Origin: Tistrella bauzanensis
GTDB lineage: Bacteria; Pseudomonadota; Alphaproteobacteria; Tistrellales; Tistrellaceae
Assembly: GCF_014636235.1 (NCBI RefSeq)
Contig: NZ_BMDZ01000001.1
Location: forward strand, 186,001-250,000
Length of the DNA: 64,000 nucleotides
Direction: 5' to 3'
The translations under genes and the position numbers were made by a program. The notes beneath the pieces were generated by a model, which saw nothing but the letters and a program-made list of their open reading frames with translations, was not told the origin of the DNA and did no database searches. Below are positions 9,098-17,356 of the stretch, piece after piece. Each line of letters begins with the position of its first letter. The first letter of the stretch is position 1.

Positions 9098-10033
9098 TCA
9101 GGTCAGGCTGGGTGTGGCCGGGCCGTTTGCGCGGCTGCCCAGTGCCTTGCGCAACTGCGGCTCCACCAGATCGGCCAGCTTGCGCATGGCGCGGCTTTCG
9201 ATCTGGCGGACGCGTTCCTTCGAGATGCCCAGTTCCGAGCCCAGCGCCTCCAGGGTCGCCGAGGCTTCTGCCAGATGGCGGCGGGTGATGATCAGCCGCT
9301 CGCGGGCATTCAGCGCATCCAGCGCGCCGCGGATCATCCGGGTGCGGAACGATGCCAGATCCTTCTCGACCAGCAGTTCTTCCTGGTCGGGCTTGTCGTC
9401 GGCCAGCTGGTCCAGCCATTCATCGCCGCTATCGGCCGACATCGGCGCGTTCAGCGACTGGTCGCCACCCGACATCCGCATCTCCATCAGCCGGACGTCG
9501 CGGTCGCGCACGCCCAGTGTGGTGGCGATCTGGCCGACATCCGCGGGGTCCAGCGTCTCGCCCATGCGGGTCTCGTCGCTGCGCCGCAGCTTGGCCTTCA
9601 GCTTGCGCAGGTTGAAGAACAGGGCCTTCTGGGCCGCGGTGGTGCCGATACGGACCATCGACCACGACCGCAGGATATAGTCCTGTATCGCCGCCTTGAT
9701 CCACCACATGGCATAGGTGGCCAGCCGCACGCCCCGATCCGGGTCGAACCGCTCCACCGCCTGCATCAGGCCGAGCGACCCTTCCTGGACCAGTTCATTC
9801 ATCGGCAGGCCGTAATTGCGATAACGCGACGCCACCTTGATCACCAGGCGCAGATGGCTGCGGACCAGGATCTCGGCCGCGGCCTTGTCGCCGGCCTGGA
9901 CCCGGGCCGCCAGCGACACCTCTTCCTCGCGCGTCAGAAGCGGCTGGCGCTGCACCGAGGAGTAATACCGGGTGTCGCCGCGGTCCTGGCTGCGCACGGC
10001 GCCACGCATATTTCTGGTCAGCCGGTCGATCAT
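9098..10033 (-). CDS. rpoH: RNA polymerase sigma-32 (heat-shock) factor
   Basis: Directs RNA polymerase to heat-shock and stress promoters. The 311-residue protein has region 2 (RFDPDRGVRLATYAMWWIKA) and an RpoH-box region, QKALFFNLRKLK, that distinguishes sigma-32 from sigma-70. Region 4.2 ends in a helix-turn-helix with SKERVRQIESRAMRKL. The frame is open upstream, but the Met at 10033 is preceded by GGAGGG at good spacing and gives family length. Alphaproteobacteria often carry two rpoH genes; which type this is cannot be decided here. Confidence 0.92.
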   Translation of the reverse strand: MIDRLTRNMRGAVRSQDRGDTRYYSSVQRQPLLTREEEVSLAARVQAGDKAAAEILVRSHLRLVIKVASRYRNYGLPMNELVQEGSLGLMQAVERFDPDRGVRLATYAMWWIKAAIQDYILRSWSMVRIGTTAAQKALFFNLRKLKAKLRRSDETRMGETLDPADVGQIATTLGVRDRDVRLMEMRMSGGDQSLNAPMSADSGDEWLDQLADDKPDQEELLVEKDLASFRTRMIRGALDALNARERLIITRRHLAEASATLEALGSELGISKERVRQIESRAMRKLADLVEPQLRKALGSRANGPATPSLT

Positions 10034-10263
10034 GACGTCCCTCCAGACTCTCAAGGCCTTCGCAACCTTGTGAAGATACAGGATTCCATACCTTGTGTCC
10101 GGTTGGAACGCCTGATCCGCACTGAACTGGTCCGAATTTCCGGGACTCGCATGTCGCATCCGCGCCCCCATCTTTCAACCAGAGCCCGCCTGTCTTCGGC
10201 CGCAGGTGGCGGTCGACGCTTTGCGGCCGGACATGACGGCGACCATTTCACGGAGGACGGAAC

Positions 10264-11043
10264 ATGCCGGGACATGACGATACCGCCGCGGCCGGACCTG
10301 AGGAGAAGGCCGGGCGTGGGGAGAAGGCCGGGCGTGACGACAGGATTGGCGGGATCATCGACGCCGCCCTCAATCGTGCCGCCATCGACGGCTGGGACGG
10401 GCTGACGCTGACCGCCATCGCCGACGAGGCCGGGATGAGCCTGGCGGCGCTGTCGAGTCATGTCGGCTCGGTGTCCGACATCCTCGACGCCTTCAGCCGC
10501 CGGATCGACAGGGCGATGCTGGCGGAAGCCGATGACGAGCCGGACGCCTTTGCCGAACAGCCGGTCAAGGATCGGCTTCTGGCCCTGATCATGGCGCGGC
10601 TGGATGCCCTGGAGCCCCATCGGCCGGCCTTGCAGCGGCTGGCCGATCGGGCCGGACGCGGCATTCCGGCACTGGATCTGATCTGCGGGCAGGGGATGCG
10701 CCTGCAACGCAGCATGGGCTGGCTGGCGGCTGCCGCCGGTATCGAGGCGCGGGGTTTGAGCGGGCTTGCCCGCAGACAGGCGCTGGCGGCGATTTATCTG
10801 GCGACCCTGCGGGCGTGGTTGAAGGATGACACCGACGACAAGGCCCGGACGATGAAGACGCTCGATGGCCTGCTCGACCGCGCCGGGCGCTGGTCCCGGG
10901 CGGCCAAGCACTTTACACAGCGTGGTTCTCGCTGGGGGCGGCGTGACAAAACGGCGCAGGCGGGTATGGCGCCCGACGGGCCGCTGGCCGATCCGCGCGA
11001 TCCCCCGGCACCGTCCGGCGACCCCGCGCCTGCGGCGACTTGA
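10264..11043 (+). CDS. TetR-family transcriptional regulator
   Basis: The 259-residue protein has a TetR-type N-terminal helix-turn-helix (about 26-75, with LTLTAIADEAGMSLAALSSHVGSVSDILDAF) after a charged Gly/Lys tail containing two EKAGR repeats. The middle resembles the TetR/COQ9-like ligand-domain fold, ending AAIYLATLRAWLKDDTDDKARTMKTLDGLLDRA. The last ~50 residues are Pro/Ala-rich and probably disordered. It is divergent from rpoH and upstream of the phasin gene; target and ligand are unknown. Confidence 0.75.
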   Translation: MPGHDDTAAAGPEEKAGRGEKAGRDDRIGGIIDAALNRAAIDGWDGLTLTAIADEAGMSLAALSSHVGSVSDILDAFSRRIDRAMLAEADDEPDAFAEQPVKDRLLALIMARLDALEPHRPALQRLADRAGRGIPALDLICGQGMRLQRSMGWLAAAAGIEARGLSGLARRQALAAIYLATLRAWLKDDTDDKARTMKTLDGLLDRAGRWSRAAKHFTQRGSRWGRRDKTAQAGMAPDGPLADPRDPPAPSGDPAPAAT

Positions 11044-11133
11044 CCAGCGGGCTGCGTGGATTTCAGCCACGGTCTTCGCCGAAAACACCCAACCAACGAG
11101 TGTCCATGACCGTCGCTATGCTCGCGCAGCCAT

Positions 11134-11232
11134 TTTTGTGCAATGCAAAAACGACCTTGACCTCCCGGCCTCGTTATAGCATATATGCACCTAGGATTTT
11201 GCACCGCAGCATAAACCCCGACGCTGCGGTGC
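11134..11232 (+). promoter_or_regulatory. Phasin leader: TGC-type sites, weak promoter and stem-loop
   Basis: Upstream of the phasin gene lie three elements. A near-palindrome TTTTGTGCAATGCAAAA (11134-11150) contains the TGC..GCA arrangement reported for PhaR sites. A possible promoter is TTGACC (11157) with CATATA (11180) at 17 bp. A perfect 10-bp inverted repeat GCACCGCAGC (11201-11210) / GCTGCGGTGC (11223-11232) with a 12-base loop would lie in the 5' untranslated RNA. The symmetry is seen directly; the PhaR link is inferred. Confidence 0.45.
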
Positions 11233-11288
11233 TCGCGACCGGATGCCAGCCATGCCATCGGTCGCAGAGGCGAACGGAGGTTTTCCAG

Positions 11289-11723
11289 ATGGCCGACAAT
11301 AAGTTCAACGCGATCGACTACACCAAGATGTTCGGCGAGTTCAAGATGCCCGCCATGGCCATGCCGACTGTCGACATGGAAGCCATGATGGGCACGGCGC
11401 GCCGCAATTACGAAGCGGTCGCCCAGGCGAACAAGCTGATGGCCGAGGGCTTCCAGGCCCTGGCGAAGCGTCAGGCCGAAGTCGCGCGCACCTCGTTTGA
11501 AGAGGCCTGGAAGGCCACGCAGGAGGTGATGAACGCCGGCTCCGTCGAGGCCAAGACCGAGAAGCAGGCCGAGGTCATGAAGGCCGCGGTCGAGAAGGCG
11601 GTCAGCAATGTCCGCGAGCTTTCGGAACTGGCTCAGAAGTCGCAGGGCGAAGCCTTCGACGTGCTGAACAAGCGCTTCATCGAGAGCGTCGATGAAGTGA
11701 AGGTTCTGACCGCCGCGAAGTGA
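11289..11723 (+). CDS. Phasin family protein
   Basis: Small amphipathic protein expected to coat polyhydroxyalkanoate granules. The 144-residue product starts MADNKFNAIDYTKMFGEFKM. It has the long Ala/Gln/Glu-rich helical body typical of Phasin_2 proteins: RRNYEAVAQANKLMAEGFQALAKRQAEVARTSFEEAWK across about 38-75. The Met at 11289 follows ACGGAGG; the open frame upstream is not used. No PHA synthase is in the window. A bidirectional terminator follows. Confidence 0.88.
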   Translation: MADNKFNAIDYTKMFGEFKMPAMAMPTVDMEAMMGTARRNYEAVAQANKLMAEGFQALAKRQAEVARTSFEEAWKATQEVMNAGSVEAKTEKQAEVMKAAVEKAVSNVRELSELAQKSQGEAFDVLNKRFIESVDEVKVLTAAK

Positions 11724-11766
11724 TCTGGCCATGCGGGCCGCAAGGTCCGCATGATCTGGACGATAC

Positions 11767-11803
11767 AAAAGGCGCCATTCCCCCCGCGGGAGTGGCGCCT
11801 TTT
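11767..11803. terminator. Bidirectional intrinsic terminator after the phasin gene
   Basis: A-tract, 14-bp stem with one G-U pair (11767-11780 with 11790-11803) and T-tract, so it can act on either strand; 43 bases after the phasin stop. Confidence 0.85.
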
Positions 11804-11859
11804 GGTTGTCGGGAGCAATATGACGGCATCATTCCCTGTCGTGAAGCTGCTGCGAGACC

Positions 11860-12222
11860 ATGACCGACGACATCCAGACGCCCCGACCGCCGATTGCCTT
11901 CGATGATTTTCTGGCGGTCGATATCCGCGCCGGAACCGTGATACGGGCCGAGCCATACCCGGAAGCCCGCAAGCCGGCGATCAAGCTGTGGATCGATTTC
12001 GGCCCCGGGATCGGCGAGCGCCGGACCTCGGCACAGGTCACCCATCTTTATACGCCTGAGATACTGATCGGCCGCAAGGTCGCCGCTGTGGTGAATTTCC
12101 CCCCGCGTCAGATCGGCCGGTTCATGTCCGAGGTGCTGCTGCTGGGCTTTCCCGATGCCGCTGGGCGGATCAGCCTGATTGCGCCGGATCATGAGGTGCC
12201 GGACGGCGCGCGACTGGGCTGA
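11860..12222 (+). CDS. csaA: CsaA-like tRNA-binding (EMAP/OB-fold) protein
   Basis: The 120-residue protein is a single tRNA-binding OB-fold domain. The N-terminal FDDFLAVDIRAGTVIRAEPYPEARKPAIKLWIDFG and the later VVNFPPRQIGRFMSEVLLLGF match CsaA, a homodimeric protein proposed as an export chaperone that also binds tRNA. It stands alone between the phasin terminator and a diguanylate cyclase. Length and motifs fit the family without gaps. Confidence 0.88.
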   Translation: MTDDIQTPRPPIAFDDFLAVDIRAGTVIRAEPYPEARKPAIKLWIDFGPGIGERRTSAQVTHLYTPEILIGRKVAAVVNFPPRQIGRFMSEVLLLGFPDAAGRISLIAPDHEVPDGARLG

Positions 12223-12322
12223 AACAACGCCTGATAGAGCCTGGCGACGCAGATGTTGATGCCGCTTCTCAAACACCGGCGATCCGTGTATCACCGCCGA
12301 TGCGGGAAGGTGGAGGGGTGGC

Positions 12323-13174
12323 ATGATCTATAGTGGTAAATGGGCGCACAGGCTCAGTTCCATGTCGGTGTTCCGGCAGGTCACGTTGATGATCGTCGTG
12401 GCGATCATCGCTGCCGACCTGCTGACCGCTTTCTTCTACTGGTATTTTGAATTTGATCGCCTGCCGCTCGATATTCTTCTGACCACCATTATCGTTCTGA
12501 TCATTGGCTATCCGCTGGGTTTCTTTTTTATCGGGCAGAATGTCAAGCTGCGGGAAATGGCGGTAGAACTCGACCGGCTGTCGAAGATCGATGATCTGAC
12601 CGGGCTGCTGAACCGCCGCACCTTCTTTTCCGAGACCAGACGCGTGGCCGCTGGCGGATCTGCCCCCCGGAGCGCCGGCGCGCTGCTGTTCATCGACGTC
12701 GACCACTTCAAGGCGGTCAATGACGGGTTCGGCCATGCCGTGGGCGATCTTGTGCTGCGAGAGATCGGATCGATCATCCGCAGCTGCATCAGCCAGGACG
12801 ACGTGGCGGCGCGGCTGGGGGGTGAGGAGTTCGCGGTGTTCCTGCCCGGGGCCGATGCGGCGCACGCAAACCAGGTGTCGGAGAAGATCCGCGAGACCGT
12901 GGGGCGATGTGGCCGGGCGATTCCGGCCCTGGAGGGGAGCGGGATCACCGTCAGCATCGGCATCGCCGCGTTGACGCCCGACCGTCAGTTCGAAGAGGCG
13001 CTGCTGCGTGCCGACCGCTCCCTGTATGCGGCCAAGGAACGCGGCCGCAACCGGATCGTGCGCGAGGACGAGCCCGCGCATGTGGCCGGGCCACAGCAAC
13101 CGTCGCAGCGCCCTATCAACGCGGGTTTACCGGCACCGGAATGTCATGGCCGGCCGGCAGGGCTGCCCGGATAA
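12323..13174 (+). CDS. Membrane-anchored diguanylate cyclase (GGDEF)
   Basis: Predicted to make cyclic-di-GMP from two GTP. The 283-residue protein has two N-terminal membrane helices (about 17-40 and 50-72), a short linker, and a GGDEF domain (about 85-250) with the intact signature RLGGEEFAVF. The four residues five positions before GGEEF read SQDD, so the usual RxxD product-inhibition site lacks its Arg. The C-terminal ~25 residues are Pro/Gln-rich. No sensor domain is evident beyond the helices. Confidence 0.9.
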   Translation: MIYSGKWAHRLSSMSVFRQVTLMIVVAIIAADLLTAFFYWYFEFDRLPLDILLTTIIVLIIGYPLGFFFIGQNVKLREMAVELDRLSKIDDLTGLLNRRTFFSETRRVAAGGSAPRSAGALLFIDVDHFKAVNDGFGHAVGDLVLREIGSIIRSCISQDDVAARLGGEEFAVFLPGADAAHANQVSEKIRETVGRCGRAIPALEGSGITVSIGIAALTPDRQFEEALLRADRSLYAAKERGRNRIVREDEPAHVAGPQQPSQRPINAGLPAPECHGRPAGLPG

Positions 13175-13566
13175 TCGGCGCAGACCTCTATCCCGACCAG
13201 ATGCAGGCCACCCACACAATCGGCCCATGATGAGCCGCCCCAGCGGCCACCCCACACCACCACAGGCGAACCGGTCGTCAACGCGGCCCCCTCAGGCGCC
13301 TATGAGGTGAATTATGACGGGCGCGCCTGTCTGGGCGTGGGGCAGGTCGTGTTCGCCATGGCATCGCTCGCCGAGGGCCGGAACAGCATCACCATTGCCA
13401 CGATCAGGCCCGACGGCTCGCTGGTCACCCGCTGGTGGCGCTATCACGACAAGGGCAGCAAGGGCACCGAGACCTGGGTGAAGAAATAGGTCGGCACCTG
13501 GCCACATGGTCGTTCCGAAATGGCCACCTGCAGACATGCAGGCGGCCGTTTCCGTTGGGGCGCCGA
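13175..13566. other. Gap after the GGDEF gene, containing one doubtful small frame
   Basis: These 392 bases between the diguanylate cyclase and the convergent histidine kinase contain only the doubtful small frame described separately. I see no tRNA and no strong terminator. Confidence 0.5.
13307..13489 (+). CDS. Small hypothetical protein, possibly a gene remnant
   Basis: From a GTG at 13307 the frame encodes 60 residues, including CLGVGQVVFAMASLAEG and a basic/aromatic end RWWRYHDKGSKGTETWVKK, which read like real protein. The same frame is open back to 13175 with no ATG and turns Pro/Thr-rich. No good ribosome site precedes the GTG. Either this is a short unknown protein or the 3' end of a gene whose 5' part was lost. 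I do not recognise the family. Confidence 0.3.
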   Translation: MNYDGRACLGVGQVVFAMASLAEGRNSITIATIRPDGSLVTRWWRYHDKGSKGTETWVKK

Positions 13567-14937
13567 TCAGATCGGCAGATCCAGTGTCACGCGCAGGCCT
13601 CCCAGCGGGCTGTCTTCCAGCCGGATATCGCCACCATGGCCGCGCATCACGTCGCGCGCGATGGCGAGGCCCAGGCCCACACCGGTGATCCCCGAGCCGC
13701 CTTCCCAGGCCGCAGCCTGCGCCGACGCCTCGCCGCCGACCTCCGTCAGCCGTCGGAACGGGCGGAAGGCCTCGGCCCGCAGATGAGCGGGGATGCCGGG
13801 GCCGTCATCGTCGATCAGCACCTGCGCCACCTCGCGCCCCGGCAGCAAGGTCACCTCCACCCGCTCGGCGTGGCGCATGGCATTGTCGATCACATTGCCC
13901 AGGCACCGCCGGAATGCCTGAGGGCGGACCAGCACCATCAGATGGTCGGCGCCACGGATGTCGATCCGGCCCTGGCCGGTGCCGCGGACCCGGAACACCA
14001 CCTGCTGCACCAACTGGGCCAGATCGGCCAGCACGGCGGATTCCTCGGCGCCTTCACCGCGTGCGAAGGCGAGATAGCCTTCGACCATGCGGGTCATCTC
14101 CTCGACATCCGCCTCAAGCTCGGCCAGATCTGGTGAGGGCGGCATCAGCGCCAGTTGCAGCTTCATCCGGGTCAGTGGCGTGCGCAGATCATGGCTGACG
14201 CCAGCCAGCATCTCGGTGCGCTGGGTGACCTGCCGGCGGATGCGATCGCGCATACGAAGGAAGGCATGCGACACCTGTCGGACCTCGGTGGCGCCGCTGG
14301 GCTTGAAGATCGCCAGCTCGTCGCGGCCCTTGCCCAGATTGTCGGCCGCCATCGCCAGCTTGCGCAGCGACCGCATCTGATTGCGCAGGAACATCATCGC
14401 CAGCACCATCAGCACAAGCGAGATGCCGACCAGCCACAGGATGAAGATATAGGTCGTGGCACTGGTCACGCGTTTGCGTGGCACCTTGACCTGCAACACC
14501 CCGTCCTGAAGCTGAACATCGATGTTGACCCAGGTATTGTCGGTCACCGCGTCCAGCACGAATGGCCGGTACACCCGCGTGTCCAATGCCGAGGCCATCA
14601 TCCGCTCCAGAAGGCTGTTGCCTGCGTCATGATCGATATTGGGCAGGATTTCGGCGGCCCGGAAGTCGAAGCGGATGTCGGTATAGACCTGGATCAGCCG
14701 CAGCAGACGGTCGCGTTCCTCGCCTTCGGGATAGTTGCGCAGAACCTCGACCGTCAGGGCGATATCGCCGGCGACGGCAAGGGTCATATGGCGGGTGACA
14801 TTGTCCCAGTGGCGATTGTAGAATAGGTAGGTCGTCAGGCCGAGCAGCACGACCAGTGGCGCCACGATCATCAGGAATGACCGGCCATAGAGCGAGCGCG
14901 GCAGCACGGTTCTGAGAAAGCGGTCGATGCTGGTCAT
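13567..14937 (-). CDS. EnvZ-type sensor histidine kinase
   Basis: Inner-membrane kinase of 456 residues. Layout: a helix at about 18-40, a periplasmic domain (about 42-160), a second helix (about 162-190), a HAMP linker, a dimerisation domain with GVSHDLRTPLTRMKLQLAL (phospho-His), and an ATPase domain with N (NVIDNAMRHAE), G1 (DDGPGIP) and G2 (GVGLGLAI) boxes. It is the third gene of a MarR-OmpR-EnvZ run, 60 bp after the response regulator it presumably phosphorylates. The family is osmosensor-like, but the stimulus here is unknown. Confidence 0.9.
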   Translation of the reverse strand: MTSIDRFLRTVLPRSLYGRSFLMIVAPLVVLLGLTTYLFYNRHWDNVTRHMTLAVAGDIALTVEVLRNYPEGEERDRLLRLIQVYTDIRFDFRAAEILPNIDHDAGNSLLERMMASALDTRVYRPFVLDAVTDNTWVNIDVQLQDGVLQVKVPRKRVTSATTYIFILWLVGISLVLMVLAMMFLRNQMRSLRKLAMAADNLGKGRDELAIFKPSGATEVRQVSHAFLRMRDRIRRQVTQRTEMLAGVSHDLRTPLTRMKLQLALMPPSPDLAELEADVEEMTRMVEGYLAFARGEGAEESAVLADLAQLVQQVVFRVRGTGQGRIDIRGADHLMVLVRPQAFRRCLGNVIDNAMRHAERVEVTLLPGREVAQVLIDDDGPGIPAHLRAEAFRPFRRLTEVGGEASAQAAAWEGGSGITGVGLGLAIARDVMRGHGGDIRLEDSPLGGLRVTLDLPI

Positions 14938-14997
14938 GAGGCAGGTATCTTCATCTGATGGCCGGGGCCGATGGCGCCGGGAGGGCGCCGCGGCCGG

Positions 14998-15786
14998 TCA
15001 GGCATCGGTGCGCAGCGCATAGCCGGCGCCACGCAGGGTGTGGATGTGGCGCGGGTTGCGCGGATCATCCTCGATCTTGCGGCGCAGGCGGACGATCTGG
15101 ACATCGACCGCGCGGTCGCCGCCACGGATCTGGGCCCGCTCCGCCAGGGCGTCTCGGCTGATCGGGCGGTTGGGAGCGGCCGCCAGCACCCCCAGCAATG
15201 TGGCCTCTCCCTGCGTCAGATGCACGATCTCGCCATCGCGGCGCAGTTCCTGCCGGCCCAGATCGAAACTCCACGGCCCGAAGCGCAGGGTGACGCCGGC
15301 AAGGGTCCGGCCGGGCCCGCCCGACGCCAATGCCGCCCGCGGCACCGAGCGGCGCAGGATGGACCGGATCCGGGCCAGCAGTTCCCGCGGGTCGAATGGC
15401 TTGGCCAGATAATCGTCGGCGCCGGTTTCCAGCCCCGCGATCCGGTCCTCGGCGCCGTCCATCGCGGTGAGCAGCAGGATTGGCAGCTCGCCGCGTTCCC
15501 GGAGCGACTGGGTGAGATCCAGCCCGCTTTCGCCCGGCATCATCACGTCCAGAACCAGCAGGTCGACGGTGATGACCTGAAGCTTGGCCCGCGCCTCGGC
15601 AGCGTCATGCGCGGTTGAGACCATGAACCCGTTCTCGCGCAGCAGGCGGGCGATCAGGGCACACAGCCGGCGGTCGTCATCCACCACCAGCACATGGGGC
15701 GCGTCCGGATCGGGCGGTGGTGGCGGGCTGCCTTGCGTCATCCGCATGGCAGCAGGTGCAGCATCGCCGGGCTCATCGACGGTCAT
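14998..15786 (-). CDS. OmpR-family response regulator (PetR-like)
   Basis: The 262-residue protein has a receiver domain (about 30-145) with the acidic pocket VVDDD, phospho-acceptor in LLVLDVMMPGESG and Lys in LAKPFD, then a winged-helix DNA-binding domain ending LRGAGYAL. Its start overlaps the stop of the MarR gene (ATGA). The order MarR then OmpR, divergent from ilvE, resembles the petP-petR pair known in Rhodobacter capsulatus upstream of the bc1 operon. Here the pair is about 11 kb from petABC. The PetR equivalence is an inference. Confidence 0.88.
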   Translation of the reverse strand: MTVDEPGDAAPAAMRMTQGSPPPPPDPDAPHVLVVDDDRRLCALIARLLRENGFMVSTAHDAAEARAKLQVITVDLLVLDVMMPGESGLDLTQSLRERGELPILLLTAMDGAEDRIAGLETGADDYLAKPFDPRELLARIRSILRRSVPRAALASGGPGRTLAGVTLRFGPWSFDLGRQELRRDGEIVHLTQGEATLLGVLAAAPNRPISRDALAERAQIRGGDRAVDVQIVRLRRKIEDDPRNPRHIHTLRGAGYALRTDA

Positions 15787-16277
15787 GGCCGGTTGAACCC
15801 GTCGCGCTCGGGATCGTCCATGATGCCGACCATCACCTTGCGAAATCCTTCGACAGCCTCGGCACCCGCTTCCCGATAGGCGCGCGCCACTCGTTTGCGC
15901 TGATTTCCCGAGAGTTCGCGCTCCAGAGATTTACCGGACTCGGTCAGATAAAGAAGTCGCTGGCGGCGGTCTCTCAGCCCTGACTGCTGATCGATCAGGT
16001 TCTGTTCGATCAGTTGTTTCAGGACGCGGCTGAGTGACTGCTTCGTGATCCGCAGAATGCGCAACAAATCTGTAATCGTTGTACCGGGATTACGGCCGAC
16101 GAAATACACCACGCGGTGATGAGCCCGCCCCAGCCCGTGCTTTTCCAGGATGCGGTCGGGTTCGCTGGTGAAATCGCGATAGGCGTAGAACAGCAGTTCG
16201 ATGCCCTGGTTCAGCTCCTCCTCGCGGAGAAAGAGCGGATTCGGGTTTGCGTTCGGATTTGACATTACGGCAGCCAT
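15783..16277 (-). CDS. MarR-family transcriptional regulator (PetP-like)
   Basis: The 164-residue winged-helix protein has a DNA-binding core at about 50-120: TITDLLRILRITKQSLSRVL followed by the wing GLRDRRQRLLYLTESG. Length and position before an OmpR regulator match PetP. The first Met (MAAVMSNPN) lies in the divergent promoter region; a second Met five codons later is an equally good start. It is the first gene of the three-gene regulatory operon. Confidence 0.85.
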   Translation of the reverse strand: MAAVMSNPNANPNPLFLREEELNQGIELLFYAYRDFTSEPDRILEKHGLGRAHHRVVYFVGRNPGTTITDLLRILRITKQSLSRVLKQLIEQNLIDQQSGLRDRRQRLLYLTESGKSLERELSGNQRKRVARAYREAGAEAVEGFRKVMVGIMDDPERDGFNRP

Positions 16278-16278
16278 G

Positions 16279-16311
16279 TTGACATAGTTGGAACGGAATG
16301 TTACTCATTCC
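16279..16311 (+). promoter_or_regulatory. Candidate ilvE promoter with overlapping inverted repeat
   Basis: A perfect -35 box TTGACA (16279-16284) lies 17 bp before a weak -10 TACTCA (16302-16307). A perfect inverted repeat GGAATG-N5-CATTCC (16295-16311) overlaps the -10. The adjacent divergent MarR regulator starts at 16277, so an autoregulatory or ilvE operator is plausible but unproven. Confidence 0.45.
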
Positions 16312-16350
16312 ATCCAGTTTTTGTTCGCAAATTATCCAAGGCGCGCGACA

Positions 16351-17253
16351 ATGGCACTCATCCCCTTCGACGACCGCGACGGCTGGATCTGGTTCGACGG
16401 CAAGCTCACTCCGTGGCGTGAGGCACGCATCCACGTGCTCAACCACGGCCTCCACTACGCGAGCTGCGTGTTCGAGGGCCAGAGAGCCTATGACGGCATC
16501 GTTTTCAAGCTCAACGAGCATTCTGAGCGGCTTGCCCGTTCGGCACAACTGCTGGGCTTCGAGCTGCCCTATACCCCGGCCGAGATCAACACGGCGACCG
16601 CCGAGCTGCTGGCGGCCAACAATCTCAGCGATGCCTATGTCCGGCCGGTGGCCTGGCTCGGCAGCGAGCAGATGGGCGTCTACACCCGCGGATCGCAGGT
16701 GCATATGGCCATCGCCTGCTGGGAATGGCCATCCTATTTCTCGGCGGAAGAGAAGCTGAAGGGCATCCGCCTGGAACTGTCGCGCTGGAAGCGTCCGGCG
16801 CCCGATACCGCGCCGACCGAAAGCAAGGCCGCCGGCCTGTACATGATCTGCACCATGAGCCGCCGTGAAGCCGACAGCCGTGGCTTCGACGACGCCATGA
16901 TGCTGGACTATCGCGGTTATGTGGCGGAAGCGACCGGTGCCAACGTGTTCTTCGGCCGCGGCAAGGAACTGCACACCCCGATCGCCGACTGCTTCCTGAA
17001 CGGCATCACCCGCCGCACGGTGATGGGCCTGGCCGAACAGGCCGGCTATACCATCATCGAGCGTCATATCCGTCCGGAAGAGATGGCCGATTTCGACGAG
17101 TGCTTCCTGACCGGTTCGGCCGCGGAAGTGACGCCGGTGCGCCAGATCGGCGACGTCATGTTCAAGCCGGCCGATGCCTGCTCGACCCTGATGCATGCCT
17201 ATTCGGCCCTGGTGCGCGCGCATGGCGCGGCCGCCCGCGTCGCTGCCGAGTGA
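16351..17253 (+). CDS. ilvE: Branched-chain amino acid aminotransferase
   Basis: Transfers amino groups between glutamate and the keto acids of Leu, Ile and Val; PLP-dependent fold type IV. The 300-residue protein has the family N-terminus (GWIWFDGKLTPWREARIHVL) and the Schiff-base Lys159 in ESKAAGLYM. The later GITRRTVMGLAEQ and CFLTGSAAEVTPV are classic IlvE motifs. Start chosen at MALIPFDDRDG, which fits relatives; 21 further in-frame codons upstream run through the promoter and operator. Divergent from the MarR/OmpR/EnvZ genes. Confidence 0.93.
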   Translation: MALIPFDDRDGWIWFDGKLTPWREARIHVLNHGLHYASCVFEGQRAYDGIVFKLNEHSERLARSAQLLGFELPYTPAEINTATAELLAANNLSDAYVRPVAWLGSEQMGVYTRGSQVHMAIACWEWPSYFSAEEKLKGIRLELSRWKRPAPDTAPTESKAAGLYMICTMSRREADSRGFDDAMMLDYRGYVAEATGANVFFGRGKELHTPIADCFLNGITRRTVMGLAEQAGYTIIERHIRPEEMADFDECFLTGSAAEVTPVRQIGDVMFKPADACSTLMHAYSALVRAHGAAARVAAE

Positions 17254-17281
17254 TCTCTGCCGCGTCGTGACGCCGCCCTCT

Positions 17282-17331
17282 GAACGACGAACCGCCCGCT
17301 CCGGCTTTCCGGGGCGGGCGGTTCGTCGTTC
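17282..17331 (+). terminator. Intrinsic terminator after ilvE
   Basis: Perfect 18-bp inverted repeat (17282-17299 with 17314-17331) around a 14-base loop, 28 bases after the ilvE stop. It lacks a long T-tract and also separates ilvE from the convergent CpxP-like gene. Confidence 0.75.
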
Positions 17332-17356
17332 AGGTGGGGTGAAGGTGACCGCTTGC

